From positions 1-64,000 of the forward strand of contig NZ_JBQCZW010000004.1 in assembly GCF_052089425.1 (NCBI RefSeq): a stretch of 64,000 nt of DNA. Reading direction: 5' to 3'. Below, piece by piece: positions 8,626-17,478 of the stretch. This DNA is from Ancrocorticia sp052089425 (GTDB lineage Bacteria > Actinomycetota > Actinomycetes > Actinomycetales > Actinomycetaceae). How positions within the stretch are numbered: position 1 is the stretch's first letter; every line of letters begins with the position of its first letter. Made by a program: the position numbers and the translations under genes. The notes under the pieces are model-generated. The model had not been told where the DNA came from and made no database searches. It was given only the letters and a program-made list of their open reading frames with translations.

Positions 8626-11535
8626 TTAGTCGCGGGGTTTCTCCTGCATCTCGAAGGTTTCGATAACGTCCCCTTCTTGGATGTCCTTCTGGCCGAGCGT
8701 GATACCACACTCGTAACCCTCGCGGACCTCGGTGACATCGTCCTTCTCGCGGCGCAAGGAGGCGATCTCCAGCTCCGGTGCGATAACCACACCATCGCGA
8801 ACCAAACGGGCCTTGGTGCCCCGCTTGATCGTGCCACTGCGGACGATCGAACCTGCGATGTTGCCGAACTTGCCGGAGCGGAAGACCTGACGAATCTCCG
8901 CACTTCCAAGCTGGACTTCCTCGTAGATTGGCTTGAGCATGCCCTTGAGAGCATCCTCTACGTCCTCGATCGCCTTGTAGATCACCGAGTAGAACTTCAT
9001 CTCGATGCCCTCAGAATCCGCCAGCTCCTGAACACGTTCGGCTGGGCGAACGTTGAAGCCGATGATCACCGCGTTGTCCACCGTTGCAAGGTTGACATCG
9101 TTCTGGGTGATGGCGCCAACGCCGCGATGGATAATCTGCAGCTGGACCTCGTCCGACACCTCGATCTCCAAGAGGGACGATTCCAGTGCCTCGACGGAAC
9201 CGGAAGCATCTCCCTTGAGAATGAGGTTGAGGGTCTGAACCGTTCCTTCCTTGAGCGCCTCGTTGAGGTTCTCAAGGGAAACGCGCTTGCGACGCTTCGC
9301 GAGGGTTGCGGACCGCTTGGCGGCTTCACGCTTATCAGCGATCTGGCGTGCCGTACGATCATCGCTTGCCACGATGAAGCTATCGCCTGCCGATGGAACA
9401 GCCGACATTCCGAGGATCTGGACAGGACGCGAGGGCCCCGCTTCTTCCACGGTGCCACCCAGCTCATCGAACATGGCGCGGACGCGGCCGTGGGCGGCGC
9501 CAACCACCAACGGATCGCCAACGCGCAGCGTGCCCGTCTCCACCAGCGCCGTCACAACCGCGCCGCGGCCCTGATCCAGCTTGGCTTCGATAGCAACGCC
9601 GCGAGCAGGCTTGTTCGGGTTCGCCTTCGGATCAACCTCAGCATCGGACGTGTACAGCACGGCCTCGAGAAGATCATCAATGCCGGTACGCTGCTTCGCG
9701 GAAATATCCACGAACATCGTATCGCCGCCGTAATCTTCTGCCACCAAACCGTATTCGGTCAGCTGGGCACGAACCTTGGCCGGGTTTGCACCCTCCACAT
9801 CGATCTTGTTGACAGCTACAACGATCTTGACGCCAGCGGACTGAGCGTGGTTCAACGCCTCAACCGTCTGGGGCATAACGCCATCATCTGCGGCAACCAC
9901 GAGGATCGCAACGTCTGTGACATCCGCACCACGCGCACGCATCTGCGTGAACGCCTCGTGGCCCGGGGTATCAATGAACGTAATGGCGCGATCCGCACCT
10001 TCGTAATCGAGGTGAACCTGATAGGCACCAATATGCTGGGTAATACCGCCGTGCTCCGTTTCCAGAACATGTGCGTGGCGGATCGCGTCCAGCAGCTTGG
10101 TCTTACCGTGATCAACGTGGCCCATGACGGTCACAACCGGCGGGCGGGACACCAGATTCTCATCCGGCTCCTTCGCTTCTTCGGCATCCAGATCGATATC
10201 GAACTGCTCCAAGATCTCGCGATCTTCGTCCTCAGCAGACATCACCTGAACGTCATAGCCCAGTTCCGCACCCAGCAGCTTGAACGTATCCTCGTCCAGC
10301 GACTGGTTGACGGTAGCCATTTCGCCCATACGGAACAGCACCGTGATGAGTGCTGCGGGATCAGCGTTAATCCGCTCAGCGAAATCGGCGAGTGATGCAC
10401 CCTGGCGCACACGCACCACGGTAGTTCCATCGCCATGAGGAAGCTGAACGCCCTGAACCATGGGGGAATTCTGATTCTCCCATTCTTCACGCTTGGCCCG
10501 CTTGGACTTGCGCCCACGAGTGGGGCGCCCTCCCTGACGTCCGAATGCGCCGGCCGTTGAGCCGCCGCGCGACTTCCCGCCGGAGCGAGTGAAACCGCCG
10601 CCTGGGCGGCCGCCTCCACGATTGCCGGGGCCGCCGCTTCCGCCACGGCCACGGCCACCGCCGCGGCTCGGAGCAGCTTGCTGCTCCAAATGATTCGGCA
10701 TCATGTTGGGGCTGGGGCGTGCGCCAGTTGCATTGGGCTTGTTGCCACCACCGGGGCGCGGACCACCTGACTGCGGACGAGGGCCACCGCCCTGTCCGCC
10801 GCCTGGACGCGGCATACCCTGATTCGATGCGAACGGGTTGTTGCCCGGACGCCCGCCACCATGGGGCTTGGGGCCGCCTGGACGGGGCATACCCTGATTG
10901 GAAGCGAACGGGTTGTTGCCCGGACGCGGGCTAGAGTTACGCCCACCACCGCGCCGGCCATCACGCTGCCCCTGACGGCGATCGTCACGCCCGCCGCGAT
11001 TGCCCTTCGGGCTGTGCGGCTTCGGGGCGGACTTGGCCGCCGATTGTGCAGCCGATTTTGGCGTCACTGGTGCGCCAGTCGAGCGCTTGGGGTGCGGGGT
11101 ATCGTGCCCGTGCTCAGAATCGGCCACCGGCTGGGATTCAGCTGGAGCCTGTTCCTTCGGTGCCGGCTTGCTGGACTCGGGCTCCTCAACGGGCTTTTGC
11201 TCAGCAGGCTTTTGCTCGGCAGGTTGTTCTGCAGGCTTGGGTGCAGGCTTCGGACCCGGCTTCACGCCAGCCTTCGGCTGGCCACCGGACTTCTTCTGGC
11301 TAGGCTGGTCAGCCTTCGCCACCTGATCTTCGGAAGCCTGCTTCTTTGCCGCTGGCTTCTTGGTAGAAAGCTCAGGATGAGCCTTCATATATTCGTGTGC
11401 TTTACGCACAACGGGCGCCTCAATTGTCGAGGACGCCGATTTAACAAACTCTCCGGATTCCTTGAGCACTTCGAGTAACTTCTTACTCGTAATGCCCAAT
11501 TCCTTCGCGAGCTCATGAACGCGTACTTTGGCCAC
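8626..11535 (-). CDS. infB: Translation initiation factor IF-2
   Basis: A 969-residue GTPase that brings initiator tRNA to the 30S subunit. An IF2N domain at residues 1-50 (HELAKELGITSKKLLEVL) is followed by a long low-complexity region to about 390, rich in Lys/Ala/Pro and then Arg/Gly. A second IF2N-like segment follows, then the GTPase domain from about 470 with GHVDHGKT, DTPGHEAFT and NKID, and finally domains II to IV. The low-complexity region contains a tandem-type repeat (listed separately). It lies in the nusA-ylxR-infB-rbfA order. The ATG has an AAGGAGAA ribosome site. Confidence 0.97.
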   Translation of the reverse strand: MAKVRVHELAKELGITSKKLLEVLKESGEFVKSASSTIEAPVVRKAHEYMKAHPELSTKKPAAKKQASEDQVAKADQPSQKKSGGQPKAGVKPGPKPAPKPAEQPAEQKPAEQKPVEEPESSKPAPKEQAPAESQPVADSEHGHDTPHPKRSTGAPVTPKSAAQSAAKSAPKPHSPKGNRGGRDDRRQGQRDGRRGGGRNSSPRPGNNPFASNQGMPRPGGPKPHGGGRPGNNPFASNQGMPRPGGGQGGGPRPQSGGPRPGGGNKPNATGARPSPNMMPNHLEQQAAPSRGGGRGRGGSGGPGNRGGGRPGGGFTRSGGKSRGGSTAGAFGRQGGRPTRGRKSKRAKREEWENQNSPMVQGVQLPHGDGTTVVRVRQGASLADFAERINADPAALITVLFRMGEMATVNQSLDEDTFKLLGAELGYDVQVMSAEDEDREILEQFDIDLDAEEAKEPDENLVSRPPVVTVMGHVDHGKTKLLDAIRHAHVLETEHGGITQHIGAYQVHLDYEGADRAITFIDTPGHEAFTQMRARGADVTDVAILVVAADDGVMPQTVEALNHAQSAGVKIVVAVNKIDVEGANPAKVRAQLTEYGLVAEDYGGDTMFVDISAKQRTGIDDLLEAVLYTSDAEVDPKANPNKPARGVAIEAKLDQGRGAVVTALVETGTLRVGDPLVVGAAHGRVRAMFDELGGTVEEAGPSRPVQILGMSAVPSAGDSFIVASDDRTARQIADKREAAKRSATLAKRRKRVSLENLNEALKEGTVQTLNLILKGDASGSVEALESSLLEIEVSDEVQLQIIHRGVGAITQNDVNLATVDNAVIIGFNVRPAERVQELADSEGIEMKFYSVIYKAIEDVEDALKGMLKPIYEEVQLGSAEIRQVFRSGKFGNIAGSIVRSGTIKRGTKARLVRDGVVIAPELEIASLRREKDDVTEVREGYECGITLGQKDIQEGDVIETFEMQEKPRD
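10801..10927 (-). repeat. Direct repeat inside the infB low-complexity region
   Basis: Two 52-bp copies, 10801-10852 and 10876-10927, lie 75 bp (25 codons) apart and differ at 3 positions. They encode repeated RPGNNPFASNQGMPRPGG units in the glycine-rich linker of IF-2. Copy number is likely to vary between strains by slippage or unequal recombination. Confidence 0.8.
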
Positions 11536-11602
11536 AGTTCTCCTTCTTAGGGGTCTGCGCCACGCGTCAGACCCTTATTGCTGGCAGCTCATCGCTGGGT
11601 AC

Positions 11603-11920
11603 TCATTGGGTGCCCATCGGGTTCCTACCCGCTTTCTTTACTCGGGTCAGTTCAGGTGTTTGTGCACCTGAACTCTTGTCTTCTAGCCACTGACGTACCG
11701 GATCACTATCGAGCCCTCCACGGCGGAACGCCCGATCAAATGCGTGAATCTGTATCGCCCGGTTCAGGCAACCTAGATCCGGATGGATCCACGCACCTCT
11801 CCCGGCACTGCCGCCTTTCTCATCTACCTGACACGTAGTGTGAGTGGCAACAACTCTGACTAAATTTGTCGCGGCATCCAGTTGGCGGCAGCCCACACAT
11901 GTGCGCGGGTTTTGAGTCAC
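11603..11920 (-). CDS. ylxR: YlxR family RNA-binding protein (DUF448)
   Basis: A protein of about 105 residues. The YlxR signature NPRTCVGCRQ is at its N-terminus, followed by the basic GRGAWIHPDLGCLNRAI region, which forms the nucleic-acid-binding surface in the family. It lies between nusA and infB, where YlxR nearly always sits. The family has been linked to RNA binding and regulation of transcription or RNase P; its role here is inferred. The start chosen is the GTG at 11920, with AGGTGGG upstream, because it places the conserved motif directly after the start. Confidence 0.88.
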   Translation of the reverse strand: MTQNPRTCVGCRQLDAATNLVRVVATHTTCQVDEKGGSAGRGAWIHPDLGCLNRAIQIHAFDRAFRRGGLDSDPVRQWLEDKSSGAQTPELTRVKKAGRNPMGTQ

Positions 11921-12022
11921 GAGGAATCCCACCTGCCTGTAATGCCCTAAGTATCTTAACGTGTTAACACAGAAAATGCCCATGCCAGAGCGCAATGTCA
12001 CTCACGGCACGTCCGAACCGCC

Positions 12023-13054
12023 CTAAAGTTCCTCGGCTTCTTCCGGATCTTGGGCCTCTTGGGTCTCTTCGGCCAGTGGATCCTCGGACTTCTTCCGGAT
12101 ATCGATCGACCATCCGGTGAGCTTAGCGGCCAGCCGGACGTTCTGTGCTTCCTTGCCGATGGCAAGCGAGGTTTGCTCATCAGGCACGATGGCACGTGCC
12201 TGGCGTTGATCACGGCTGAGGATATCTACCCGCAGAACCCGTGCTGGTGACAAAGAAGCGGCGATGAACTTGGCGATATCGTCATCGTAATCCACGATAT
12301 CGATCTTCTCCCCGTTCAGCTCCGTGGTGATAGCACGCACGCGCTGGCCGTTGTGTCCAATGCAGGCTCCCTTGGGGTTGAGATCGGATTCACTCGTCCA
12401 GACGGCCACTTTCGAACGATGGCCGGCCTCACGCGCAAGAGCAACAACCTCAACGCTTCCATCTTGAATCTCCGGGACCTCCTGCTCGAAAAGCCTCCGA
12501 ACAAAATCCGGATGGCTTCGAGACAGCCGAACGGTGGCACCGCGTGGGTTCACCGCGACCTCCAAGACGAGGGCCCGCAGATGATCGCCATGGCGGAAGT
12601 GTTCAGTGGGGACCTGTTCTTCCGAACGCAGGATGGCCTCATGTTCACCAACATCCACGCGGATATCGCGTGATTCACCGCGCGGGCCACTCTGCTGGAC
12701 AATGCCGGATACGATCTCGCCCTGCTTGCCCTTGAAGGAGCCAAGTACACGGTCCGATTCTGCATCGCGTAGCCGCTGAGCAATAATGGACTTCGCGGTA
12801 GCCGTGGCGATACGCCCGAAATCTCCCGGCGTATCATCGAATTCTCCGATGGCAGCGCCCTCTTCATCAACTTCCGGCGCCCATACGGTGACTTTGCCGG
12901 TTGTTCGATCCATCTCAACTCGGGCATTGTGGATCGCGCCGGGAACGCGCTGATAGGCGTGCAGCAGCGCATCTTCGATTGCCTCGACCAGAACGTCAAC
13001 GCTAATTCCCAGTTCGCTCTCGACAATGCGGAGCTCATTCATCTGAATATCCAT
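12023..13054 (-). CDS. nusA: Transcription elongation/termination factor NusA
   Basis: A 343-residue NusA with the N-terminal RNA-polymerase-binding domain (1-100), an S1 domain (about 105-180, with the VSGIVQQ stretch) and two KH domains to about residue 320 (IGHNGQRVRAITTELNGEKIDIV and IGKEAQNVRLAAKLTGW). A short acidic tail ends the protein. There is no C-terminal acidic repeat domain like that of E. coli, as is usual for actinobacteria. It lies 9 bp downstream of rimP, so the two form one unit. Confidence 0.96.
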   Translation of the reverse strand: MDIQMNELRIVESELGISVDVLVEAIEDALLHAYQRVPGAIHNARVEMDRTTGKVTVWAPEVDEEGAAIGEFDDTPGDFGRIATATAKSIIAQRLRDAESDRVLGSFKGKQGEIVSGIVQQSGPRGESRDIRVDVGEHEAILRSEEQVPTEHFRHGDHLRALVLEVAVNPRGATVRLSRSHPDFVRRLFEQEVPEIQDGSVEVVALAREAGHRSKVAVWTSESDLNPKGACIGHNGQRVRAITTELNGEKIDIVDYDDDIAKFIAASLSPARVLRVDILSRDQRQARAIVPDEQTSLAIGKEAQNVRLAAKLTGWSIDIRKKSEDPLAEETQEAQDPEEAEEL

Positions 13055-13063
13055 GGCGTTCTC

Positions 13064-13618
13064 CTAGCCTTCCGAGTCCGCTTTCGCGCTGCCCAGCTCA
13101 ACCTGAACCCGTGCGCTCGCTATATCTGACAACGAACAAGTATATGTGCCTTCTTCCCCGTTCAGGTGAAGAGTATCGCCTTCGATCGCTTCCAGCCTAG
13201 CGGTGCTGGCTGTTCCATCCGTGCCGCGAATGGACAGAAGGCGGCCAACTGACCGGGAAAAGTGCCGCGGTGTGGTCAGCACTCGATCCGCGCCCGGCGT
13301 GGAAACCTCGAGCGTGTAGGCGCCTTCAACGAGGTCAACATCATCAAGACGCGCAGAGATAAGACGCGAAACTTCTCCCAGCGCATCCGAATCCACTCCT
13401 CCGGGACCATCCGGGAGGTCCACCACAACTTTGACAACCGCCCGGTTGCCAGCCCGTCCTACCTTCACCGATTCCAGAAAAAGCTGCTGTTCGGCAACGA
13501 TCGGCTCAACGGCACTGGTGATAAGGGAGGACAGTTCCGGATTATCACGATTCGTATCGCGCCGTGATCGATGCCCGGAGCTCTGTTGGTTTCGATTTCG
13601 CTGTGAGGACTTTGCCAT
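13064..13618 (-). CDS. rimP: Ribosome maturation factor RimP
   Basis: A 184-residue protein needed for 30S subunit maturation. The N-terminal alpha/beta domain contains VVVDLPDGPGGVDSDALGEVSR and EVSTPGADRVLTTPRHFSR, the RimP signature. A C-terminal SH3-like domain follows. The first 30 residues are basic and Ser/Arg-rich. It is the promoter-proximal gene of the rimP-nusA-ylxR-infB operon and is divergent from the hypothetical gene at 13742, so the 123-bp gap should hold the promoters. Confidence 0.93.
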   Translation of the reverse strand: MAKSSQRNRNQQSSGHRSRRDTNRDNPELSSLITSAVEPIVAEQQLFLESVKVGRAGNRAVVKVVVDLPDGPGGVDSDALGEVSRLISARLDDVDLVEGAYTLEVSTPGADRVLTTPRHFSRSVGRLLSIRGTDGTASTARLEAIEGDTLHLNGEEGTYTCSLSDIASARVQVELGSAKADSEG

Positions 13619-13741
13619 GGCTCAAGACTACCCGCCCTCATACCCCGCTCCACAATGCACCGCGGTGACCACAGTGAACGCAACACGCACAGGCCACACG
13701 CCGCGTCATGAACCATAAGGTTCTCGTGGCAAAATGGCACC

Positions 13742-14677
13742 ATGGAGCAAACGCAGGTGTCCACACCTAAGTTCATCGGAGGAGCCTTCATTGGCGTTGC
13801 CATTTTCAGTGGCGCGATCATCGCCATGGGTGGGCAACTGGAGAATGCTGATCTCACCCCTGATGCGCCAACGGCCGAACAGGAAGCGCGCCAGAATCTC
13901 GCAGTTCAAGCGCACCGGATCAGCGCGTCGAGCGAAGTCCTTCTGGCAGACGCGCCAGATTCCGCTGAGCTTGCCGCGATTCACGACGCTTCGGTGAGCT
14001 ACGAGCAGCAGCTTGGTGGTGTGTGGATTCCATGGCCCTCCGGAGCCCCAGAGGGGTACACCAATCCCCCGCTGAGCACGGATCCCCCGGCAGAGATCGA
14101 TGAGGAAGCTCTGCTTGCCGAACTCCAAGACTTTTCACAGGCCTCACTTGACGCGGCGGAGGGATTGGCGCCCGCTGACCGGCCCACCACCCTATCGATG
14201 TCCCTCGGCTCCCGGCTCCTCGGCGCGAACTACGCCCAGGCCGTTGGGCTGGATACCCCCATGTGCGGCGCGGCCGATCCCGTCCTTGCCGGGCGGGCCA
14301 CCACCACTCCCGAGATGCTGAACATCGCGGATTCATCGCGTCAATGGATAGAAACTGACACCGCCCGCATGGATCCAAACGCACGTGAGGCTCAGGTGGA
14401 ACGGATTGCGGCGATCGACGCCTACATTGAAGCAGTTCTCGAAAACGACGTCCCCGATCACCGAGAGGCCTTCGCGGCCTACCCCTCACTGTCAGAAGGG
14501 GAAACCTATACCCAGGTGGGCCTAGAGAACCTGACCGGCTTGCTCATCACTGTCGCAGCCGATTCCCCGTCAGCCGAAGAACGCGAAGCAGTGATCTCCC
14601 TGAGTTGCTCGCTCTATGTGACATCTGCAGAACGAAACGCCGCGCTTCCATTCCCCGGCGTGGAATCAGCCAACTAA
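13742..14677 (+). CDS. Hypothetical membrane-anchored protein
   Basis: A 311-residue protein that I do not recognise with certainty. One hydrophobic segment at residues 10-30 (KFIGGAFIGVAIFSGAIIAMG) looks like an N-terminal signal anchor, leaving a mainly helical, Ala/Glu-rich exported domain with two widely spaced cysteines. It lies divergently from rimP and convergently to proS, the place where many actinobacteria encode an exported ferritin-like DUF4439 protein. The helical composition fits that idea, but no metal motif is obvious. The function is unknown. Confidence 0.75.
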   Translation: MEQTQVSTPKFIGGAFIGVAIFSGAIIAMGGQLENADLTPDAPTAEQEARQNLAVQAHRISASSEVLLADAPDSAELAAIHDASVSYEQQLGGVWIPWPSGAPEGYTNPPLSTDPPAEIDEEALLAELQDFSQASLDAAEGLAPADRPTTLSMSLGSRLLGANYAQAVGLDTPMCGAADPVLAGRATTTPEMLNIADSSRQWIETDTARMDPNAREAQVERIAAIDAYIEAVLENDVPDHREAFAAYPSLSEGETYTQVGLENLTGLLITVAADSPSAEEREAVISLSCSLYVTSAERNAALPFPGVESAN

Positions 14678-14705
14678 CGAAAGCGCGGCGCTGGCGCTGG
14701 CGCGC

Positions 14706-16475
14706 CTATCGCGTCCTAAACTCTGCAAATCGGGCAACAGCTTCGTCCACTGCCACCTCTTCACGCTCCCCTGAGCGGCGGCTACGGAGTTCGACCTTGC
14801 CTTCGGCCAAGCCCCGGCCAACGACAATGCCGTACGGTACGCCAAGAAGCTCAAAGTCCTTGAACTTCACACCGGCAGAGACCTTCTGGCGGTCATCCAC
14901 AATCACCTCGATGCCCGCGGCTTCAAGATCACCGGCAAGCTCCTCTGCCTTGTCAAAGAGCTCCTGACCCTTGCCGGTCACGAGGATCTGCACCGTTGCC
15001 GGAGCAATCTCTTCGGGCCACACAAGCCCGGCATCATCGTGGTTGTACTCCGCGAGGGCAGCCAGCGTGCGCGTGACCCCCAGCCCGTAGGAGCCCATGG
15101 TGACAATCTGGCTCTTGCCGTTGTGATCGAGCACCTTGAGATCAAGGGCCGCCGAATACTTGCGCCCCAACTCGAAGATATGCCCAAGTTCGATGCCTCG
15201 AGCAATTTCGAGGGGACCAGAACCGTCCGGCGCCTCATCACCTTCGCGGACCTCAGCAGCCTCGATCACACCATCGGCTTCAAAATCGCGTCCATACACC
15301 AGATTGAATACATGAGTGTTTTCCTTGTTGGCCCCCGTGATCCATGCCGATCCGCGCGCTACGTGGGGATCCAGCAGGTACCGCAAGACGGCCGGATTGT
15401 CCTCATCCCGGCGCTCGCTCTGCGGGCCAATCACCTCCGGGCCGATGTAGCCGGCCACAAGTTCCGGAAATGCCGTCAGATCCTCCGGCGTAGCCATATC
15501 CACTTCCGCAGGCGCCAACGAGGCTTCCACTCGCTTCATATCCACATCACGATCGCCCGGCAGGCCAATGATGATCAGCTCTCGATCACCCTTGGGGGAA
15601 ACAGCAGTGACAACAACGTTCTTCAAGGTATCGCTCGCCTGCCACGGGGCGCCTGGACGGGGCCGAAGATCGTTGGCCACCTGAACCAGTGTGTCGATCG
15701 TGGAAGCATCGGGGGTATCAACGGCCTCGGACTGGGGCACCTGCGAGGCATCGATTTCTGGCACCGGCGGCGTTGTGACCGCCTCCGTGTTCGCCGTGTA
15801 GCCACCGGGCGAACGCACGAAGGTGTCCTCACCGATCTCACATGGGAACAAGAACTCTTCGGACCGAGAGCCACCCATCGCGCCTGACATGGCGCGGCAG
15901 ATCGCAATTGGCAGGCCAAGCCGTGCAAAGATCTTCTGGTAGCTCGCCCTCATTGTGAGATAGGTGGCGTCTAGGCCGTCGTCGTCGATATTAAACGAAT
16001 AGGCGTCCTTCATCACGAACTCGCGCCCACGAATTACCCCGGCGCGAGGCCGCGCCTCATCGCGATACTTCGTCTGGATCTGATACAAAACCGCTGGAAG
16101 ATCCTTGTACGAGGAATACAGGTCCTTCACCAGCAGGGTGAACATCTCCTCGTGGGTGGGGGCCAGAAGGTAATCGGCCTCCTTGCGATCCTTCAGCTTG
16201 AAGACGGTGGGACCATACTCAGTCCAGCGGTTCGTTGCCTCATACGGTTCGCGGGGAAGAAGCGCCGGGAAGATGACTTCCTGCGCGCCGGCCGCGTCCA
16301 TCTCTTGGCGGACAATGGCCTCCAACTTCCGCAGGACCTTCAAACCCAACGGTAACCAGGTGTAAATTCCCGGAGCGACACGCCGGATATAGCTGCCCCG
16401 TACGAGGAGCTTATGGCTGGCAACCTCTGCATCGGCGGGATCCTCGCGCAGGGTACGGACAAATAGCGTAGACAT
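14706..16475 (-). CDS. proS: Prolyl-tRNA synthetase
   Basis: A 589-residue class II synthetase of the long bacterial type, charging tRNA-Pro. Motif 1 to 3 regions are visible (LPLGLKVLRKLEAIVRQEM, then RDEARPRAGVIRGREFVMKDAYSF, and SYGLGVTRTLAALAE near 455). The editing insertion domain lies between about 225 and 400. The C-terminal anticodon-binding domain contains ILVTGKGQELFDKAEEL. The ATG at 16475 is preferred over an in-frame GTG 9 bp upstream because the family begins M-[RS]-x-S-x-LFVRTLRE. No strong ribosome site is present before it. Confidence 0.95.
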   Translation of the reverse strand: MSTLFVRTLREDPADAEVASHKLLVRGSYIRRVAPGIYTWLPLGLKVLRKLEAIVRQEMDAAGAQEVIFPALLPREPYEATNRWTEYGPTVFKLKDRKEADYLLAPTHEEMFTLLVKDLYSSYKDLPAVLYQIQTKYRDEARPRAGVIRGREFVMKDAYSFNIDDDGLDATYLTMRASYQKIFARLGLPIAICRAMSGAMGGSRSEEFLFPCEIGEDTFVRSPGGYTANTEAVTTPPVPEIDASQVPQSEAVDTPDASTIDTLVQVANDLRPRPGAPWQASDTLKNVVVTAVSPKGDRELIIIGLPGDRDVDMKRVEASLAPAEVDMATPEDLTAFPELVAGYIGPEVIGPQSERRDEDNPAVLRYLLDPHVARGSAWITGANKENTHVFNLVYGRDFEADGVIEAAEVREGDEAPDGSGPLEIARGIELGHIFELGRKYSAALDLKVLDHNGKSQIVTMGSYGLGVTRTLAALAEYNHDDAGLVWPEEIAPATVQILVTGKGQELFDKAEELAGDLEAAGIEVIVDDRQKVSAGVKFKDFELLGVPYGIVVGRGLAEGKVELRSRRSGEREEVAVDEAVARFAEFRTR

Positions 16476-16555
16476 TCTGAGCACGGCACTAGCATACTCA
16501 ACACCGGCGTATTACCTAGCAACGGGCCACGGGAGAGGTTTTGCCACGGGGCGGC

Positions 16556-17416
16556 TTACAGGAGCACCGTCGCCCACTCATCCACGATGCGGAAGCCAAC
16601 GCGCTGATACACCTTGACGGCGGCTTCGTTGTAATCATTGACGTACAGGGAAACCGTCGGAGAAAAGGTGGCGCGCACCTGATCAACAACGGCCGCCATG
16701 GCCGCACCGCCAATGCCGCAATTTCGCTGATCGGGGGCAACCCACACGCCTTGAATCTGAGCGACTCCCCCAGCGAGCGCCCCCACGTCCGCCTTGAACA
16801 CTACGCGTGAACCCGGCCGATCCAGCGCCGGGCCCATCACCACATACGTCATGCCGTTGCGGATGAGACGCGAGGCCCGCCCAGCATACGAGCCCCCGAA
16901 CGTCGTGGGATCGTAGCCCACTTCCTCGGTAAACATCGCGACGGAGGCGGGCAACACCAAGCCGTCCTCCGCCGGGCGCGCGGGCCGTACTGCCGGATCG
17001 GGTTCCAACAGCGGAGGATGATCAATCACCATGGAATACTGGCGCGGCCGCACTTCACGCGCGGGGCCCCATGGATACTCCAAAAGATCCCACAGGTTAA
17101 GAACCTGATCCGCTGGGCCTACGAGCGAGCCAGCCAGCTTGCCGTGCCCCAGCACTGTGTCCGCCAAGCTTTCGAGGCCATCACGATCAAAACCGAGTGG
17201 AATGAGGTTCCCGCCGTCCCACGCCAGCGCGTTGATGTCCCGGGTGCCGGGCTGAAGATGAACCAGAGCGCTGGAGGGGCCAATCCCCATCCTGTCAATG
17301 TTGGCACGGGCAAGGACAGAGTTGACGGGATCCTTGTTGAGAAATGCAATCGCCTTTGCCTTGTCGGACCCGTAGAGCCGGCGTAGCGCTGTGGTAGATC
17401 TACTCGGCCAACGCAT
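16556..17416 (-). CDS. GNAT family acetyltransferase, Rv2867c-like
   Basis: A 286-residue protein with a DUF4081-type N-terminal half and a C-terminal GNAT domain. The acetyl-CoA pyrophosphate loop is in GVWVAPDQRNCGIGGAAMAA near residue 225, and the family ending YVNDYNEAAVKVYQRVGF is clear. Its position next to ispG, with RIP1 and dxr beyond, matches the arrangement around Rv2867c in Mycobacterium tuberculosis. The substrate is unknown. The first residues before about 12 are uncertain as to start. Confidence 0.85.
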   Translation of the reverse strand: MRWPSRSTTALRRLYGSDKAKAIAFLNKDPVNSVLARANIDRMGIGPSSALVHLQPGTRDINALAWDGGNLIPLGFDRDGLESLADTVLGHGKLAGSLVGPADQVLNLWDLLEYPWGPAREVRPRQYSMVIDHPPLLEPDPAVRPARPAEDGLVLPASVAMFTEEVGYDPTTFGGSYAGRASRLIRNGMTYVVMGPALDRPGSRVVFKADVGALAGGVAQIQGVWVAPDQRNCGIGGAAMAAVVDQVRATFSPTVSLYVNDYNEAAVKVYQRVGFRIVDEWATVLL

Positions 17417-17478
17417 GAAACTCCGATCCGTCAGTTAGCGGTGTTCTTAGTAGAGCCGTATCCGCGCCCCTGTGGCGC

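Noticed and set aside
8677..10395. A 572-codon open frame antisense to infB
   Set aside because: It follows the infB codon structure on the other strand, shows no domain and has no ribosome site, so it is a codon-bias shadow.
15039..15887. A 282-codon antisense frame over proS
   Set aside because: Shadow of the proS editing-domain codons; no family resemblance.
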